Source: Candidatus Aerophobota bacterium
GTDB lineage: Bacteria > Aerophobota > Aerophobia > Aerophobales > B3-G15
Length of the DNA: 14,471 bases
NCBI GenBank assembly: GCA_021163905.1
Contig: JAGGTG010000002.1
Span: 1-14,471, forward strand
Direction: 5' to 3'
The translations under genes and the position numbers were made by a program. Numbering within the stretch: position 1 is the stretch's first letter; each line of letters starts with the position of its first letter. Below, in pieces: positions 8,509-14,471 of the stretch. The notes below the pieces were generated by a model. It was given only the letters and a program-made list of their open reading frames with translations. It did no database searches and was not told the DNA's origin.

Positions 8509-8628
8509 GGATTAGTTTTTCAGGATTTTTGGATATTCCAAGAAAGCAGCCGGCTTCGCCAATGGTTCTTAGTTGTTGGTTCTTAGTAACAACCACCAAC
8601 CATGAACCAGCAACTAACGACTAAAAAC
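8509..8628. other. Intergenic gap between convergent operons
   Basis: This 120-bp gap separates the stops of rarA and bpsA. Beside the heptamer repeat it contains the 8-bp palindrome AGCCGGCT at 8548-8555, which is locally GC-rich compared with its surroundings. No conventional GC-stem plus T-run terminator is visible for either operon. Termination may therefore rely on the repeat hairpin or on Rho. Confidence 0.6.
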
Positions 8629-8629
8629 T
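8564..8629. repeat. Degenerate 7-bp-period repeat arranged as an inverted repeat
   Basis: From 8588 to 8629 the plus strand reads as six heptamers fitting roughly ANNRACY (for example AACAACC, ACCAACC, ATGAACC, AGCAACT). From 8564 to 8584, three heptamers of the same type run on the other strand (AAGAACC, AACAACT, AAGAACC when reversed). The two blocks therefore form a dyad. TTAGTTGTTGGTTC at 8569-8582 pairs with GAACCAGCAACTAA at 8604-8617 over 14 bp, with one G-T wobble and a 21-nt loop. The repeat runs right up to the bpsA stop codon. It lies between convergent operons and may end transcription or protect 3' ends, though there is no clear T-run on either side. No second copy is visible in this window. 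Confidence 0.7.
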
Positions 8630-9660
8630 CAACGTTTCCTGGGAGTGGCCCAGGCTTCCTCATCAAAATAAATTCCCTCCTCAGAAGAGGAAGAAACGGA
8701 GGAAAGTCTGGGAGAGTTAATTTCATCAATAGCCTCTATTCTTATAAAAGATGATCTGTACCAATCAATTTTTGGTAGTCCAGCATCTGGTATTTCCCGG
8801 TAAAGAGCATAAGTGGAGTAAAATCTTTGCCATTTATTATCATCCTCTGGATAAAAGCTAAAGTCTCTTAAAATATCGGTAATCACAAAATTACAATTTA
8901 TAAGGAACTTTTGAAATTCATACCATTTTTTAAGAGAAGCTTCCAGATGAGTTAGTCCGAAATAACCACTGCATCCTGCCCCTTTTAAACTCTGGATGCA
9001 TCTGCCTACAAAAATTTTAAATCCCAACCAGGTTTCCACTGGATCGGTTACAAATGTATGGTACTGGTTACACAGATCAGAGGGAAGTTCTTTCATAGCA
9101 TTGTATTCAATTGCCTGGAGTTTATTAAGATTTAGCTTTTTTGCTTTTTCGTTGATAAAATCTACTATTCTTCTATCAGCCTCTACAACAGTTATCAAAT
9201 TAGATAGTTTCATTAATCCAATAGCTAAGGATAAAAGATCATCATCCCCCAGGATAAATATATTTTTATCCTCTACATCTCCTCTTTCGTACATAAAAAC
9301 AGCTCTTCTCACCGTGTCCTCTTGTCTCATAAATCCCTGATCGTACTCCTCACTTGGAAGAGGCCTTCCTCTTACCAGATTCCTGAACTGCTCTTTAAGA
9401 TAGACAAAATCATTATCGAGATCAATTCCTACTCCACAAACAGGACACTTTGATTCAAGATATTTGTGTGGTTTTTTTCTTAGATTTTTCGTATTTAGTT
9501 TATATAATGGGCCCTCCTTTTCTATTACCCCTGAGTTGTTAAGTTCTTTTAAAGTATGTATAAACTCCTTCACAGAAGAATCTTGTTTTACGATAAGTTG
9601 CCAGAAGTCTTTAGGACCACTGGCTAACTGCCTCAGTATTTGGTTTACTATTTGCCTCAT
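8629..9660 (-). CDS. bpsA: Branched-chain polyamine synthase (BpsA family)
   Basis: BpsA-type aminopropyltransferases add aminopropyl groups from decarboxylated SAM to the N4 nitrogen of spermidine, giving branched polyamines such as N4-bis(aminopropyl)spermidine, which are characteristic of thermophiles. The 343-residue protein starts with a winged-helix-like segment (about 1-58), then a CPVC pair at 72-75. The catalytic Rossmann part begins with DQGFMRQEDTVRRA at 107-120, the family motif GDDDLLSLA at 138-146 (the Asp cluster at the active site), DPVET at 206-210 and GYFGLTH at 232-238. A Ser/Glu-rich tail ends in YFDEEAWATP at 331-340, resembling the flexible C-terminus of the archaeal enzyme. 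The ATG at 9660 lies inside the 3' end of speD (50-nt overlap) after AGAGGAAG; no later start is convincing. Spermidine synthase (speE) is not in the window. Substrate identity is inferred from the family. Confidence 0.87.
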   Translation of the reverse strand: MRQIVNQILRQLASGPKDFWQLIVKQDSSVKEFIHTLKELNNSGVIEKEGPLYKLNTKNLRKKPHKYLESKCPVCGVGIDLDNDFVYLKEQFRNLVRGRPLPSEEYDQGFMRQEDTVRRAVFMYERGDVEDKNIFILGDDDLLSLAIGLMKLSNLITVVEADRRIVDFINEKAKKLNLNKLQAIEYNAMKELPSDLCNQYHTFVTDPVETWLGFKIFVGRCIQSLKGAGCSGYFGLTHLEASLKKWYEFQKFLINCNFVITDILRDFSFYPEDDNKWQRFYSTYALYREIPDAGLPKIDWYRSSFIRIEAIDEINSPRLSSVSSSSEEGIYFDEEAWATPRKR

Positions 9661-10015
9661 CCAATCTTCCTCTCATAAAAACATTGGTGGATACCTTTTC
9701 TGGTTTAAAGAAATCAACGATTTTTTTGTGAGCGGAAAACGAACCATCTGGAGGTCCGCAGCTATAAACGTCAAGCGAAACATACCCGTATTCAGGCCAG
9801 GTATGAACCGCAAGATGAGATTCGGAAAGTAAAACAAAACCGGTAAATCCATATGGTTTAAATTGGTGGAAATGAGATGTTATCTTAGTTAAGTGTGATT
9901 CTTGTATTGCCGTTTCTATAGCTTTTTCAATTTCCTCTGTTTTCATCAGCTTCTCAGGACTACATCCGTAAAGATCGGAAACAATGTGGACTCCAAAGTT
10001 ATCACGTCTTCTCAT
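9611..10015 (-). CDS. speD: S-adenosylmethionine decarboxylase proenzyme
   Basis: SpeD is made as a proenzyme that cleaves itself to create a pyruvoyl group, then decarboxylates SAM to the aminopropyl donor for polyamine synthesis. From the ATG at 10015 the product is 134 residues, matching the small bacterial/archaeal class. Cleavage is expected between E65 and S66 in SESHLAVHTWPEYGY. H71 and C86 (in YSCG) match the catalytic His and Cys of the Thermotoga enzyme. An in-frame ATG at 10051 would add 12 residues but lacks a ribosome site, whereas AAGGAGG lies just before 10015. The last 50 nt overlap the start of bpsA in another frame, so the donor-making and donor-using enzymes are probably translationally coupled. 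A gap of about 118 bp separates it from frr. Confidence 0.94.
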   Translation of the reverse strand: MRRRDNFGVHIVSDLYGCSPEKLMKTEEIEKAIETAIQESHLTKITSHFHQFKPYGFTGFVLLSESHLAVHTWPEYGYVSLDVYSCGPPDGSFSAHKKIVDFFKPEKVSTNVFMRGRLDEANSKPNTEAVSQWS

Positions 10016-10021
10016 TTTTTC

Positions 10022-10028
10022 CCTCCTT
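10022..10028 (-). promoter_or_regulatory. ribosome binding site that fixes the speD start
   Basis: The minus strand reads AAGGAGG, 6 nt before the ATG at 10015, a full match to the anti-Shine-Dalgarno core. It decides against the longer frame opening at 10051. Confidence 0.85.
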
Positions 10029-10133
10029 ACGCCGAATATTTCCAAACTCATGGAATAACAATCCAGAATATCTATTTTTACATCAGGTTTGAGTTAAGAA
10101 GCTGGGAAATAAATGCCCGTTTATATTTGTAAA

Positions 10134-10697
10134 TTAGATTTTTTTAACTTCCTCTACCTTTTTATTTTGTAATTCTTCAATTTTCTTGATATAATCATCA
10201 GTTAAGGATTGGATATCTTTCTCTGCTCTTTTTTTATCATCTTCGGATATCTGTTTATCTTTTTCCATTTGCTCTATTTGTTCCCGGGCCTCGCGACGTA
10301 TATTTCTGATAGTTATTTTGGTCTCCTCAGCCCACTGTTTTACTATTTTTGCAATTTCTTCCCTTCTTTCCTCTGTAAGAGGAGGAAAAGAAAGACGAAT
10401 TAAGTTTCCGTCATCGCTTGGATTTACTCCTAAATCAGAGACAAGGATTGCTCTTTTTATATTTTCTATGGTTGATTTATCCCAGGGTTCTATTACAATT
10501 AGACGAGCCTCTGGAACAGAAATACTGGCAAGCTGAGAGAGGGGTATTCTGGAATTATAGCACTCAACCTTAATACCACTTACCATATCAGGTGTTGCCC
10601 TTCCTCCTCTCATAGTAGCATATCTTTTTATTAGAGCATTTTTAGATTGCTCCATCTTTTCTCTGGTTTCCTGATAAATTTTTTTTAAGGGTAACAT
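10134..10697 (-). CDS. frr: Ribosome recycling factor
   Basis: RRF works with EF-G to split the post-termination ribosome so that subunits can be reused. The 187-residue protein has the normal length and the two-part layout: long helices of domain I at both ends and the small beta domain II at about residues 30-105. Typical family blocks are present, including the MRGGRATP segment near 29-36, the SVPEAR..VIEPWDKS stretch near 60-75, NPSDDGNLIRLSFPPLTEERR near 92-112 (the most conserved part) and the charged C-terminal helix. GGGAGG precedes the ATG. It follows pyrH by 23 bp in the widely conserved rpsB-tsf-pyrH-frr order, which supports the call. Confidence 0.97.
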   Translation of the reverse strand: MLPLKKIYQETREKMEQSKNALIKRYATMRGGRATPDMVSGIKVECYNSRIPLSQLASISVPEARLIVIEPWDKSTIENIKRAILVSDLGVNPSDDGNLIRLSFPPLTEERREEIAKIVKQWAEETKITIRNIRREAREQIEQMEKDKQISEDDKKRAEKDIQSLTDDYIKKIEELQNKKVEEVKKI

Positions 10698-10720
10698 TTT
10701 TTTCCTCCCTATGATAATGC

Positions 10721-11443
10721 TTAGTCCTTGACTATTGTACCTACTTTCTCGCCCAGAATTATTTTCTTGATGGAATCGGGTCTGTCGAGATTAAAGACAA
10801 CTATAGGGAGTTTATTATCCATACATAGTGTTACTGCTGTAGCATCCATAACCTGGAGCCTTTTCTGGAGGAATTCTCCATATCCAATTTGTTCAAACTT
10901 TACAGCCTTTTTATCTTTAAATGGATCGGCAGAGTATATTCCTTCAACCTTTGTGGCCTTTAAAATGACCTGTGCACCGATTTCAAGAGCTCTCAGGGCA
11001 GCAGCAGTATCAGTTGTAAAATAGGGATTACCAGTTCCTCCAGCAAAAATAACAACTCTACCTTTTTCAAGATGTCTTAGGGCTCTTCTACGAATGTAAG
11101 GTTCGGCAATTTCCCTCATCTCAATTGATGTTTGAACTCTTGTAATTATACCTTTTTTTTCAAGTACATCCTGCAGGGCAATTGCATTAATTATAGTAGC
11201 AAGCATACCCATATAATCTGCTGTAGCTCTGTCCATTCCTTCCTTGGCAGCTATTTCTCCTCTCCAGATATTTCCTCCCCCGACCATAATTCCCAGGGTA
11301 ACTCCTAATTCTTTTACTTTCTTTATTTCTTGAGAAATCCAGCTTAACTTGGAAAAGGAAATCCCAAATTTCCCTTTTTCTGCAAATGCTTCTCCTCCCA
11401 CTTTAAGCAGCACCCTTTTCCATTTAATCCGCGAGGATGCCAT
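10721..11443 (-). CDS. pyrH: Uridylate (UMP) kinase
   Basis: This is the bacterial amino-acid-kinase-fold UMP kinase, which makes UDP from UMP and ATP; in most bacteria it is hexameric and controlled by UTP and GTP. The 240 residues match the family. The N-terminal nucleotide motif reads LLKVGGEAF at 12-20, where most members have K-L-S-G-E, so the Ser is replaced by Gly. GGGN at 55-58 with WRG after it, DRATADYMGM at 71-80, GTGNPYFTTDTAAALRA at 136-152 and the ATP-site DGVY-like segment VEGIYSADP at 166-174 are all present, as is MDATAV at 199-204. The ribosome site CAGGAGTGA is formed by the last codons of tsf, and only 3 nt separate the two genes, so they are coupled. Confidence 0.96.
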   Translation of the reverse strand: MASSRIKWKRVLLKVGGEAFAEKGKFGISFSKLSWISQEIKKVKELGVTLGIMVGGGNIWRGEIAAKEGMDRATADYMGMLATIINAIALQDVLEKKGIITRVQTSIEMREIAEPYIRRRALRHLEKGRVVIFAGGTGNPYFTTDTAAALRALEIGAQVILKATKVEGIYSADPFKDKKAVKFEQIGYGEFLQKRLQVMDATAVTLCMDNKLPIVVFNLDRPDSIKKIILGEKVGTIVKD

Positions 11444-11446
11444 AAA

Positions 11447-12049
11447 TCACTCCTGATTCTCACCCAGTTCAAATCGAACAAAACGATGTATTTTAATATT
11501 TTCTCCTAACTTAGCTATTGTCTGCTGGAGATAATCCTTGATGGTTTTTTCTTGGTCTTTCACATAAACTTGATTAAGTAAACAAACCCTATCGTAAAAT
11601 TTTTTTATTCTTCCCTCGACTATTCTGTCAACTATATGTGAAGGTTTTCCTTCTTTTTGCGCTTGTTCTTTGAGTATTTGTTTTTCTTCTTCAACCACAC
11701 TTTGAGGAACATCTTCCAGAGAAATCCATTTTGGATTGGATGCGGCTATATGCATTGCTATATTCCTTGCAAATTTTTGAAATTCGTCATTTTTAGCAAC
11801 AAAATCTGATTGACATCGGATCTCAACCAAAGCTCCTACTCGTCCATTATGATGAATATAAGAGGCAATTAACCCCTGAGTTGTAGCTTCTCCACTTTTT
11901 TTTCTGGCCAGTTGTACTCCTTTTTTTCTGAGAATCTTCTTTGCTTCTTCAATATCTCCTTTGCTTTCCTCCAGAGCTTTTTTACAATCAATAATTCCGG
12001 CAAGTGTTTCTGCGCGGAGTTTTTTTACTTTATCAAGAGAAATATTCAT
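11447..12049 (-). CDS. tsf: Translation elongation factor Ts
   Basis: EF-Ts is the guanine nucleotide exchange factor that reloads EF-Tu. From the ATG at 12049 it is 200 residues, the short form with one core subdomain, as in Thermus, rather than the roughly 280-residue E. coli form. The N-terminal UBA-like domain reads VKKLRAETLAGIIDCKKAL at 8-26, followed by GDIEEAKKILRKKG at 31-44. The EF-Tu contact motif is SDFVAKN at 81-87; the residues before it are CQ rather than the usual CE. The longer frame opening at 12085 overlaps rpsB and lacks a ribosome site, so it is not used. The gene starts 1 nt after the rpsB stop, with AAGGAGG inside the rpsB tail, which points to tight coupling. Confidence 0.96.
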   Translation of the reverse strand: MNISLDKVKKLRAETLAGIIDCKKALEESKGDIEEAKKILRKKGVQLARKKSGEATTQGLIASYIHHNGRVGALVEIRCQSDFVAKNDEFQKFARNIAMHIAASNPKWISLEDVPQSVVEEEKQILKEQAQKEGKPSHIVDRIVEGRIKKFYDRVCLLNQVYVKDQEKTIKDYLQQTIAKLGENIKIHRFVRFELGENQE

Positions 12050-12050
12050 T

Positions 12051-12923
12051 CTAAGAGCCTCCTTCCCCTTCTTTTTCGTTTTCATTGGAATCTACAGCTG
12101 ATTCCACAACTATCTTTTCTTCTTTTGTTTCTTCTTTTGTTTTTTCTTCTATCTTTTCTTCCTTTACCTCTTCTTTTTCCTCTTTTCCTTCACCCATCTC
12201 TTCTGCCTCTATTTTCTCCTCTATTAATCTTCTCTTCTCAAAGATTTCTCTACCTTCTATAATAGCATCTGCTATTTTACTGGTAATTAATTTGATACTT
12301 TTTATAGCATCATCATTTGCAGGTATAGGATAATCTACTAATGTGGGATCAACGTTAGAATCAATTATAGCTATTACAGGAATGCCCATTTTTTTTGCCT
12401 CTTTTACAGCTATATTCTCACTTCGAACATCGGTTATAAATATAGCATCCGGGAGAGTATCCATATTTCTAACCCCTCCGAGATTTCTCCTTAACTTTTC
12501 CAGTTCTTTTCTAAATCTCGTTTCTTCTTTCTTGGGGAGTTTTTCCCATAGACCTTCTTTTTCCTCCCTTTCCAGATGAGAAAGCCTTTCTATTCTCTTT
12601 TTAATGGTTGAAAAATTAGTTAAAAATCCTCCCAGCCATCGGTTGTTAACATAAGCAGAACCACACCTGTTTGCCTCTTCTTCTATACATTTTTTAGCCT
12701 GTTGTTTTGTTCCCACAAACAACAGTTGCTTCCCTTCAGCACTCAGGTTTTTTACAAAGTTGTAAGCTTCCTCCAGCAATTTGACTGTTTTGGTCAGGTC
12801 TATAATGTGCATTCTGTTTCTTTCCTGATAGATATAGGGTTTCATCTTTGGATTCCAGGCACTTTTCCTATGACCAAAATGGGCACCTGCTTCTAAAAGT
12901 TCTTTCATAGTAACTACCGGCAC
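12051..12923 (-). CDS. rpsB: 30S ribosomal protein S2 with charged C-terminal tail
   Basis: S2 is a late-assembling protein of the small ribosomal subunit. The start is a GTG at 12923 supported by AAGGAGG 8 nt upstream; the product opens MPVVTMKELLEAGAHFGHR. Conserved S2 blocks include HFGHRKSAWNPKMKPYIY near 15-32, LFVGTKQQA at 68-76, NNRWLGGFLTNF at 93-104, GGV.NM..LPDA.F..D near 149-165 and the IPANDDAI segment at 200-207. The core ends near residue 235. It is followed by a Glu/Lys-rich extension of about 55 residues (235-290) with several KEE/EEK repeats, making the protein longer than the roughly 240-residue E. coli S2. The tail is probably disordered; whether it has a function is unknown. 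The gene follows hom by 34 bp. Confidence 0.97.
   Translation of the reverse strand: MPVVTMKELLEAGAHFGHRKSAWNPKMKPYIYQERNRMHIIDLTKTVKLLEEAYNFVKNLSAEGKQLLFVGTKQQAKKCIEEEANRCGSAYVNNRWLGGFLTNFSTIKKRIERLSHLEREEKEGLWEKLPKKEETRFRKELEKLRRNLGGVRNMDTLPDAIFITDVRSENIAVKEAKKMGIPVIAIIDSNVDPTLVDYPIPANDDAIKSIKLITSKIADAIIEGREIFEKRRLIEEKIEAEEMGEGKEEKEEVKEEKIEEKTKEETKEEKIVVESAVDSNENEKEGEGGS
12058..12064 (-). promoter_or_regulatory. tsf ribosome binding site inside the end of rpsB
   Basis: AAGGAGG on the minus strand sits 8 nt before the tsf ATG and is read as part of the final E-G-G-S codons of rpsB. Ribosomes finishing S2 would release almost directly onto the tsf start. Confidence 0.85.
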
Positions 12924-12931
12924 TTTGTTCG

Positions 12932-12938
12932 CCTCCTT
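12932..12938 (-). promoter_or_regulatory. ribosome binding site for the GTG start of rpsB
   Basis: AAGGAGG on the minus strand lies 8 nt before GTG at 12923. The only nearby ATG in frame, five codons later, would remove conserved N-terminal residues and lacks correct spacing. Confidence 0.8.
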
Positions 12939-12957
12939 ATGGGTTTAATTTTCTTCA

Positions 12958-14241
12958 TTAAAATATACCCTCCTCTACCCGAATTAAAAGTGGATTTTTT
13001 TCAACTTCGGGTAGATCATTTATTTTTTTAAGAGCTTTCTGGATATTATCCTCCCGAGATCTATGGGTTAGCATGATAACTGGAACCATTTCATTTTCCT
13101 TTCTTTTATCGCCTTTACCCTTTTGAATTACGGATTCAATACTTATATTATAATCTCCTAAGATACTTGCTATTTTTGCCAGCACTCCAGCTTTATCCAC
13201 AGCATGAAATTTTAAGTAATACTTTGTTTCAATTTTTTCTATTGGTTTTAAAGTAATAGAAGATTTTCTGGGAGGGAAAAACAGCCCCCTACCTCTTGAG
13301 ATACAGATAAGATCTTCCATAATTGCTGTGGCAGTTGGATATTTCCCTGCTCCAGGTGCTTGCATTCCAATCTCAAGCCCTATCTCATCACGGACCTCAA
13401 CTCCATTTTCTATTCCCTCCAGACGAGCCAACCACTTCTCTTTTGGTATTAGAACTGGGTGAACCCTTGCCTCAAGCATTTCCTCTTCTCTTTTGGCAAT
13501 AGCCACCAGTTTTATTCTATAACCAAGCTCTCTGGCAAATAAAACATCTTGAAGAGTTATATTATTTATTCCCTCGGTATAAACTGATTTTATCGGGGGA
13601 AAATAACCAAGAGAAATGCCCAGAAGAACGATTAATTTATGAGCGGTGTCGTAACCATTTATATCATTGATAGGATCTGCCTCTGCATAGCCCATCTCCT
13701 GTGCTCTTTTAAGTATAGCTGAAAAGCTCTCTCCCTTTTTTTCCATTTCGGTTAAAATATAGTTACATGTTCCATTAAAAATTCCTATTAACTTTTCTAT
13801 TTTAGAAGGTGAAGTGGTTAAACTCTCTATGATCCTGTAGGCTGCTATATTGGAAGCTCTTACTCCCAGGTAGCACCTATTTTCCACTGCTTTATTGAAA
13901 ATTTCACTTCCATATGAGGCAAGAAGAGCTTTATTAGCAGTTATTACGTTTTTCCCCTTTTCCAGAGCCTGAATTACAAATTCCTTGGCTGGATGAATAC
14001 CTCCAATTACCTCAATAACTGTATCTATAGCTGGATTATTTAAAATATCATCCGGATTTAAAGACAAAAAGTCAGAAGGAACGTCAATTTCTCTTTTTTT
14101 ATTAGGGTTTTTAACCACCACTTTTTCCAGAATAAAGTGGTAGTTACCAGGGGCATCCTTTTTTTTCATAAGTAATTCCACTACCCCTGTCCCCACTGTT
14201 CCTAAACCAAAAATTCCTATATGTAAGTTCTTTGTTGACAT
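12958..14241 (-). CDS. hom: Homoserine dehydrogenase with ACT domain
   Basis: This enzyme reduces aspartate semialdehyde to homoserine with NAD(P)H, the branch point to threonine and methionine. The 427-residue protein has the common monofunctional layout. The nucleotide-binding domain carries GLGTVGTGV at 12-20. The catalytic domain keeps ANKALLA at 102-108 (K104), NGTCNYIL at 156-163, GYAEADP at 184-190 (E187), D198 and K202 in GYDTAHK, and the PGAGKYPTA segment at 296-304. An ACT domain at about 341-420 is the usual site of threonine feedback. One conserved stretch is abnormal: where the family has roughly E-A-S-V-G-G-G-I-P-I-I, residues 128-138 read RASNIAAYRII. The reading frame is uninterrupted, so this is substitution and not a frameshift. 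No thrB or thrC lies in the window. Confidence 0.92.
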   Translation of the reverse strand: MSTKNLHIGIFGLGTVGTGVVELLMKKKDAPGNYHFILEKVVVKNPNKKREIDVPSDFLSLNPDDILNNPAIDTVIEVIGGIHPAKEFVIQALEKGKNVITANKALLASYGSEIFNKAVENRCYLGVRASNIAAYRIIESLTTSPSKIEKLIGIFNGTCNYILTEMEKKGESFSAILKRAQEMGYAEADPINDINGYDTAHKLIVLLGISLGYFPPIKSVYTEGINNITLQDVLFARELGYRIKLVAIAKREEEMLEARVHPVLIPKEKWLARLEGIENGVEVRDEIGLEIGMQAPGAGKYPTATAIMEDLICISRGRGLFFPPRKSSITLKPIEKIETKYYLKFHAVDKAGVLAKIASILGDYNISIESVIQKGKGDKRKENEMVPVIMLTHRSREDNIQKALKKINDLPEVEKNPLLIRVEEGIF

Positions 14242-14255
14242 TTTCTAAAAGAAAA

Positions 14256-14283
14256 AAAATATCACACCTTTTCCTTTTGTCAA
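14256..14283 (-). promoter_or_regulatory. Extended -10 promoter of the hom-rpsB unit
   Basis: On the minus strand a perfect TTGACA (14283-14278) is followed by 16 nt and TATTTT (14261-14256), with TG one base before the -10 element, forming an extended -10. Transcription would begin near 14249, only about 8 nt before the hom ATG at 14241, leaving almost no leader and no room for a normal ribosome site. None is visible. The match is good; the consequence for translation is inferred. Confidence 0.6.
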
Positions 14284-14400
14284 GAGAAATCTCCCTATTT
14301 CCCGGAAAATACTGTTTCTTTGCTTGAGGCTAATGTTGAATCTCTAACCTGTTCTTGCTATCTCGGTACGTGCCCCAATAACCGGTAAACTCAATCAGAT
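14284..14400. other. Noncoding spacer upstream of the hom promoter
   Basis: This is a 117-bp spacer without a convincing gene. The only structure I see is a small imperfect dyad, TTTCC-C-GGAAA, at about 14298-14308, some 15-25 bp upstream of the -35 element. That is a possible activator position but too weak to call. Confidence 0.4.
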
Positions 14401-14469
14401 TTATCCTTTTATTTTCCCTATTTTCTCTTCTAACTTTCCTATTTTTCTTTCTACCCTTGCAATATCCTC
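14401..14469 (-). CDS. Possible 3' end of an upstream gene (partial)
   Basis: One minus-strand frame runs from the window edge to TAA at 14403-14401 and would encode 22 residues reading EDIARVERKIGKLEEKIGKI and then KG. The heptad pattern of I/V/L and the charged positions suggest a short C-terminal coiled coil. The piece is too short to identify, and chance coding is possible in such A-rich DNA. Sequence beyond 14471 would settle it. Confidence 0.35.
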   Translation of the reverse strand, partial: EDIARVERKIGKLEEKIGKIKG

Positions 14470-14471
14470 CT

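Noticed and set aside
8509..8628. Classical intrinsic terminator for rarA or bpsA
   Set aside because: The hairpin in the repeat has a large 21-nt loop and no T-run follows it on either strand; only a weak role in termination can be suggested.
8564..8629. Possible CRISPR-like or tandem repeat array
   Set aside because: The units are only 7 bp and degenerate, with no spacers and both orientations present. It is a short-period repeat, not a CRISPR.
10016..10133. Separate promoter for speD-bpsA in the gap after frr
   Set aside because: TTAACT-17-TAGATA and TTGTTA-17-TATTCG can be drawn on the minus strand, but the -10 matches are poor. The gap is long enough to hold a promoter, but I cannot support one.
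11912..12333. Long plus-strand open frames rich in Ser, Phe and Leu opposite rpsB and tsf
   Set aside because: They are the antisense of the Glu/Lys-rich S2 tail and of tsf; the repetitive composition explains the lack of stops. No ribosome site or recognisable domain.
13828..13858. Frameshift pair in hom explaining the abnormal segment
   Set aside because: I read the neighbouring frames over this stretch and none restores the family motif; the frame on both sides is continuous and conserved.
1..14471. Defence system, prophage, toxin-antitoxin or mobile element
   Set aside because: Every substantial frame is accounted for by a core metabolic, translation or replication gene; no integrase, transposase or terminal inverted repeats were seen.

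Overview
The window is AT-rich, dense bacterial DNA with AGA/AGG-heavy arginine codons. It holds two multi-gene transcription units that converge on a short repeat-bearing gap at 8509-8628. Nearly every gene is a recognisable housekeeping gene. I see no mobile element, CRISPR array, tRNA or rRNA. A branched-chain polyamine synthase gene next to speD is a marker usually associated with thermophiles. Together with the codon use, it suggests an uncultured or deep-branching thermophilic (or thermophile-derived) bacterium. I cannot assign a phylum from sequence alone.

Plus strand, 32-8508: a good sigma-70-type promoter with a palindrome over the expected transcription start drives purH, glyA, folC, a PTS enzyme I gene, a bifunctional phosphoglucose/phosphomannose isomerase gene and rarA. 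Gaps run from 45 bp down to an 8-bp overlap, so this looks like one operon. The first three genes form a coherent folate/one-carbon group. PurH uses 10-formyl-THF for the last two steps of IMP synthesis, GlyA recharges THF with a one-carbon unit from serine, and FolC polyglutamylates the folate. The next two act on sugar phosphates and PEP, and rarA serves replication-fork maintenance.

Minus strand, 14283 down to 8629: an extended -10 promoter lies immediately before hom (homoserine dehydrogenase with ACT domain). It is followed by the conserved translation block rpsB-tsf-pyrH-frr, then speD and bpsA. SpeD makes decarboxylated SAM, the aminopropyl donor that BpsA uses, so the last two genes form a polyamine module attached to the end of the ribosomal operon.

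I do not see an undescribed multi-gene system here; this is mostly core genome. The points most worth following up are: (1) the overlapping speD-bpsA pair; (2) a degenerate 7-bp-period repeat folded as an inverted repeat between the convergent operons; (3) a homoserine dehydrogenase whose normally conserved glycine-rich segment is replaced while its catalytic residues remain; (4) a serine hydroxymethyltransferase with several active-site-adjacent substitutions; (5) the operator-like palindrome at the purH start site.
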